Assembly: GCA_031552195.1 (NCBI GenBank)
Contig: JAVBMT010000019.1
Span: forward strand, 27,157 to 91,156
DNA length: 64,000 nt
Source of the DNA: JAVBMP01 sp031552195
GTDB taxonomy: Bacteria > Desulfobacterota > Desulfovibrionia > Desulfovibrionales > Desulfovibrionaceae
Direction: 5' to 3'
Shown here: piece by piece, positions 60,896 to 64,000 of the stretch
Position numbering within the stretch: position 1 is the first letter of the stretch
How the letters are laid out: every line of letters begins with the position of its first letter
Translations under genes and position numbers: made by a program
The notes under the pieces: generated by a model
The model's input: the letters and a program-made list of their open reading frames with translations, nothing else
What the model was told of the DNA's origin: nothing
Database searches by the model: none

Positions 60896-62272
60896 ATGCA
60901 CATAGCCCGATTCGCTTTCCTGATTGCACTGTTCGCCGCGTTTCTTGCCGGGTGCTCCGCCGGGCGGCCTCCGGTCACGCCGGTGGAGAAAAGCCTGGGC
61001 CTTACTCCGGAACTGGCCGCCCGATATTCCAGAGACGCGGAATGGTGGAAAATATACGGCGATGACCGCCTGAACGCCTTGGTGGACAAAGCCCTTGAGC
61101 GCAACGCCGATTACCGTAAAACCGCGCTGGCGGTGAACCGCGCCCTGTATCTGGCCAACCGCTCCGGCGCCGGGCTGCTGCCGGAAACCACCGGCGGAGC
61201 TACGGCCTCCGCTTCACGCGAAGTTGAAAGCTCGGCCTCGTCAACGCGCAATTTTCGTACGGAACTTCAGGTCAGGTATGAAGTCGACCTGTGGAACAAG
61301 CTTGAAGATGCAAGCGCCGCGCAGCGGTGGGAATACCAGGCCACGCGCGAAGACCGCGAAGCGGCCGGGCTGGCCTTGGCGGCCGCCGTGGCGGAAAATT
61401 TCTTCGCCCTTGCCAGGCTTGAAAGCGCCATAAACGCCGGCGCTGAAAGCGTGAACAATTACCGGATTATTTTAGAAAAACGCAAGGCCGCCCACCTAGC
61501 CGGGAAAATTGACGGCATAGAGCCCGAACAGGCGGCCCAATCTTTACTGGCCGCCCAAAATAGCCTGCTCGGGCTCGAAACGCAAAAAATACTCGCGGAG
61601 CAGGCTTTGCGGCTGCTTTTGCACATGGAGCCGGAAGAAAGTTTCAATTTCAACTTCAGCCAGGATTTTGCGCCGGACATCCCCGTCCCTGAACTTGACG
61701 TGCCGGTCGCGGCGCTGGCGAACCGGCCGGACCTGAAGGCGGCGGAATTCCGCCTGCAAAAGGCCTTTAAAGATATAAGCGCAACGCAAAAATCGCTTTA
61801 TCCTTCCATCAGCGTCTCCGCCGCCCTTAGTTCCTCTTCGCAAAATTCGGCCGCGACGATGTTCGACTTGCCTTTTACCGCCGGAATGGTCTCCATAAAC
61901 CTGCCGTTTTTGCAATGGAACGTCATCAAATGGGACATCAAAATCTCCCAGAACGAATATGACCGCCTCAAGCTGGATTTTGAACAGGGCGTGAACACCG
62001 CCCTGAACGAGCTGGACGCCGCCGTGCGCCAGTATGAAAAAAACCGTGCCGTTCTGGCGAATATGGAAAAGAAACTTGAATACGACCTGGCGGTGAGCAA
62101 GCGGCGTAAAGCCATGTATGAGAACGGGAAAAACGACCTGGCGGATTGGCTGGCGTCTATAAACAGCGTGGAGGAAACGCGGCAGGGCATTTTCCGCGAA
62201 CGCGAAAACACCCTGAAAAGCCTGAACGCCATATACAGAAGCATGGCCGGGCGTTACCAGGCGAGGCTATAG
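60896..62272 (+). CDS. Outer-membrane efflux lipoprotein (TolC/NodT family)
   Basis: 458 residues. Lipoprotein signal with lipobox LAGC at residue 19, then the NodT-type start (DAEWWKIYGDDRLNALVDKALERNADYRKTALAV) and two OEP repeats ending NGKNDLADWLASINSVEETRQGIF. It forms the outer channel of the MacAB pump. Its ATG begins one base after the macB stop. The TAG stop is directly followed by GGCATTTTAACTTTGA, the terminal sequence of the dispersed repeat. Confidence 0.92.
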   Translation: MHIARFAFLIALFAAFLAGCSAGRPPVTPVEKSLGLTPELAARYSRDAEWWKIYGDDRLNALVDKALERNADYRKTALAVNRALYLANRSGAGLLPETTGGATASASREVESSASSTRNFRTELQVRYEVDLWNKLEDASAAQRWEYQATREDREAAGLALAAAVAENFFALARLESAINAGAESVNNYRIILEKRKAAHLAGKIDGIEPEQAAQSLLAAQNSLLGLETQKILAEQALRLLLHMEPEESFNFNFSQDFAPDIPVPELDVPVAALANRPDLKAAEFRLQKAFKDISATQKSLYPSISVSAALSSSSQNSAATMFDLPFTAGMVSINLPFLQWNVIKWDIKISQNEYDRLKLDFEQGVNTALNELDAAVRQYEKNRAVLANMEKKLEYDLAVSKRRKAMYENGKNDLADWLASINSVEETRQGIFRERENTLKSLNAIYRSMAGRYQARL

Positions 62273-62629
62273 GGCATTTTAACTTTGATAATCAGACAAT
62301 CAATTTCAGATAGTCTCGTGTTGTTTAGTTTGCATGTAATTTCAATAAATTAACCGGAAATTAGTGCCGCTTTTAGTCCAACAAAAATCCCTTGAATCCG
62401 CAAAGTTCGTTGGTAGACTTGTTGGTAGGTTTTTGATATTCCCGTCTCGGTGATAGTCTTGTTTTTCCAAGCATGGCGCATTGTAAACCACCCTGAAAAA
62501 ATAAGGAAGAATACACCGGGACGGGAATGTTTTTTTACGCAATCCCCCTTGTCCAGCAAAGAAAATGCGTAGGTTGTTGGTAGCGTCCCGGTCAAGCGTA
62601 CCAAACCGTACCAACAGGGAGCAAGCCGG
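62273..62629. other. Region between the efflux operon and the integrase; repeat end copy D
   Basis: 62274-62288 repeats the terminal GCATTTTAACTTTGA of copy C; the similarity then stops abruptly. Further on there are TTGTTGGTAG-type repeats (around 62408-62428 and 62575-62582) and the left imperfect direct repeat (62353-62378). No gene supported. Confidence 0.55.
62353..62378 (+). repeat. Left imperfect direct repeat flanking the integrase
   Basis: ACCGGAAATTA-GTG-CCGCTTTT-AGTC resembles 63854-63880 (ACCGGAAATTA-TTT-CCGCTTT-CTCGTC), 1501 bases apart. Could be att core sequence or duplicated integrase promoter DNA. Confidence 0.5.
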
Positions 62630-63820
62630 ATGAAACTGACGGACACCTTTATAAGGCGCGTGAGCGGCAACGGCAAGGTGCAAAAACACTCGGACGGCGG
62701 CGGGCTGTTCCTGTACGTCACGCCCACCGGCAAGAAGTCATGGCGTATGGCGTACAGGTTCGCCGGGAAGCAGAAACTTCTGTCCATCGGCCCGTATCCG
62801 ACTGTCGGACTGCGCGAGGCGAGGGACAAGCGGGAAGAGGCTAAAAAGCAGCTTCTCGCCAACATCGACCCTAGCGGCGCAAAGCGCGAGGCCAAGGCCA
62901 CGGCGGCGGAAGCGGCCCGTAACTCCTTTGAAGTGGTCGCGCGTGAATGGTTCGGCAGATATTCGGCCTCATGGACACCGGCCTACAGGCGATACATAAT
63001 GCAACGCCTTGAAAAAAACATTTTTCCGTACATGGGCAAGCGCCCCATAGGCAGCATCACCGCCAGGGAACTTTTGGGAGTGTTGCGCCGCGCCGAGGAA
63101 CGGGACGCCCTTTCAGTCGTCCATCTGGCCTTGCGAGAGTGCGGGCGGATATTCCGCTACGCCATAATTACCGGCAGGGCCGAGCGGGACGTTGCCGCCG
63201 ACTTGCGCGGCGCGTTCGCCCCGGCTCCCAGAGGTCACTGCGCGGCCATCACCGACCTCGCCGCCGTAGGCGAGTTGCTCCGCAAGATAGACGCCTATGA
63301 GGGTAACTTTTTCGTATCCTGCGCCTTGCGTATCGCGCCCTTGGTCTTTGTCCGGGCCGGGGAACTGGTCAAGGCCGAATGGGATGAGTTTGATTTCAAG
63401 GCCGCTGAATGGCGCATCCCGGCCTCAAAGATGAAAATGAAGCAGATGCATATCGTTCCGCTTTCCTGTCAATCTTTGGCGATTCTGGAGGAATTGAGGG
63501 CGGTATCCGGCGGCGAACGGTACGTCTTCCCCGCCGCAAGGAATGACGGAGACGCGCCCCATCTGCAAACCACCACGCCTCTGCGGGCCTTGCGACGTCT
63601 CGGCTACGCCAAGGGGGAATTGACTTTTCACGGCTTCCGCTCAATGGCCTCCACCCTGCTCAACGAGTTGGGATATAACCGTGACTGGATAGAGCGCCAA
63701 CTTGCCCACTCGGAGAGCAACAGCGTCCGGGCGGCGTACAATTACGCCGAGTATCTGCCGGAACGCCGGAAGATGATGCAGGAGTGGAGTGACTATCTGG
63801 ATGAACTCAGAGGTATCTAG
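62630..63820 (+). CDS. P4-type tyrosine integrase (DUF4102 domain)
   Basis: 396 residues. N-terminal arm-binding domain of the DUF4102 type (MKLTDTFIRRVSGNGKVQKHSDGGGLFLYVTPTGKKSWRMAYRFAGKQKLLSIGPYPTVGLREARDKREEAKKQL), a core-binding SAM-like domain, then the catalytic domain with VRAGELVKAEWDEFD (first Arg), FHGFRSMASTLLNE (His-x-x-Arg), LAHSESNSV and the nucleophile Tyr in AYNYAEYL. It should carry out site-specific recombination of an island. No excisionase was seen. Confidence 0.93.
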   Translation: MKLTDTFIRRVSGNGKVQKHSDGGGLFLYVTPTGKKSWRMAYRFAGKQKLLSIGPYPTVGLREARDKREEAKKQLLANIDPSGAKREAKATAAEAARNSFEVVAREWFGRYSASWTPAYRRYIMQRLEKNIFPYMGKRPIGSITARELLGVLRRAEERDALSVVHLALRECGRIFRYAIITGRAERDVAADLRGAFAPAPRGHCAAITDLAAVGELLRKIDAYEGNFFVSCALRIAPLVFVRAGELVKAEWDEFDFKAAEWRIPASKMKMKQMHIVPLSCQSLAILEELRAVSGGERYVFPAARNDGDAPHLQTTTPLRALRRLGYAKGELTFHGFRSMASTLLNELGYNRDWIERQLAHSESNSVRAAYNYAEYLPERRKMMQEWSDYLDELRGI

Positions 63821-63853
63821 CCATATCTCACGATAGCCATAAAATATAGTAAT

Positions 63854-63880
63854 ACCGGAAATTATTTCCGCTTTCTCGTC
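63854..63880 (+). repeat. Right imperfect direct repeat flanking the integrase
   Basis: Partner of 62353-62378. Starts about 34 bases after the integrase stop. Confidence 0.5.
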
Positions 63881-63902
63881 TCATAGAATCCAATAAAAAA
63901 TG

Positions 63903-63959
63903 TTGACAAACAGCCTAAATGGGGGTTCATTTAGGGGTCTGCAATATTATTTTAGGGGT
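63903..63959 (+). promoter_or_regulatory. Promoter-like box and direct repeats before the last gene
   Basis: Perfect TTGACA at 63903-63908 (the -10 at 17 bases, TTCATT, is weak). TTTAGGGGT occurs at 63930-63938 and 63951-63959, 21 bases apart or two helical turns, with a related GGGGGTTC at 63921. It looks like a direct-repeat binding site. Confidence 0.45.
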
Positions 63960-63982
63960 TCGATTCAACCGGAGGGAAAGCT

Positions 63983-64000
63983 ATGGCACGTCTGGTAAAA
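63983..64000 (+). CDS. Start of a gene cut by the window end (second integrase?)
   Basis: ATG after CCGGAGGG with six codons, MARLVK. Many P4-type integrases begin with MAR-x-VK, so a second, tandem integrase is a reasonable guess, but six residues cannot prove it. Confidence 0.35.

Overview
The window is gene-dense, GC-rich (roughly 55-57%) chromosomal DNA of a Gram-negative, flagellated bacterium that is probably anaerobic. Lipid A genes (lpxA, lpxD), Skp, a rubrerythrin and the gene order fliR-flhB-flhA-flhF-flhG-fliA-cheY-fliL point to a deltaproteobacterium of the Desulfovibrio type. That placement is inferred from gene content and order; there is no rRNA gene in the window to confirm it.

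Left part (1-21.6 kb): a hybrid sensor kinase cut by the window start, a ClC chloride transporter, mutL, and a pnp-rpsO-truB translation and RNA-decay block with the usual hairpin between rpsO and pnp. Next comes a lone secreted DUF4198 (NikK-like) protein under a promoter overlapped by a perfect 12-bp inverted repeat, then a CelD-type acetyltransferase overlapping a polysaccharide deacetylase, an M24 peptidase, galU, a GDYXXLXY/DUF2157 membrane pair, and a small arsenic cassette (arsR, arsM, acr3) read towards the left.

Middle (21.7-53.7 kb): the flagellar export and regulation operon; a leftward thrC-garK-rnr-murJ operon; a radical SAM protein; an HU/IHF protein; HIT and amphi-Trp proteins; a sigma-54 response regulator; an HD-GYP and an HDOD signalling protein; rubrerythrin; the leftward skp-lpxD-fabZ-lpxA cell-envelope block with a glycosyltransferase upstream; a DMT transporter; and coaX, eno and folD.

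Right part (53.7-64 kb) is accessory DNA. A tRNA-Ser(GGA) gene is followed 2.2 kb later by a second copy of its last 61 bases, so it bounds a small integrase-less island. That island holds a ParE-like toxin with no start codon, a frameshifted acetyltransferase and a GT51-like protein lacking both catalytic glutamates. A MacA-MacB-lipoprotein efflux operon follows, then a P4-type tyrosine integrase flanked by imperfect direct repeats, and the first codons of what may be a second integrase. A dispersed non-coding repeat, MITE-like in one copy, occurs beside galU, folD and the glycosyltransferase gene, and its terminal sequence recurs directly after the stop codon of the efflux lipoprotein gene.
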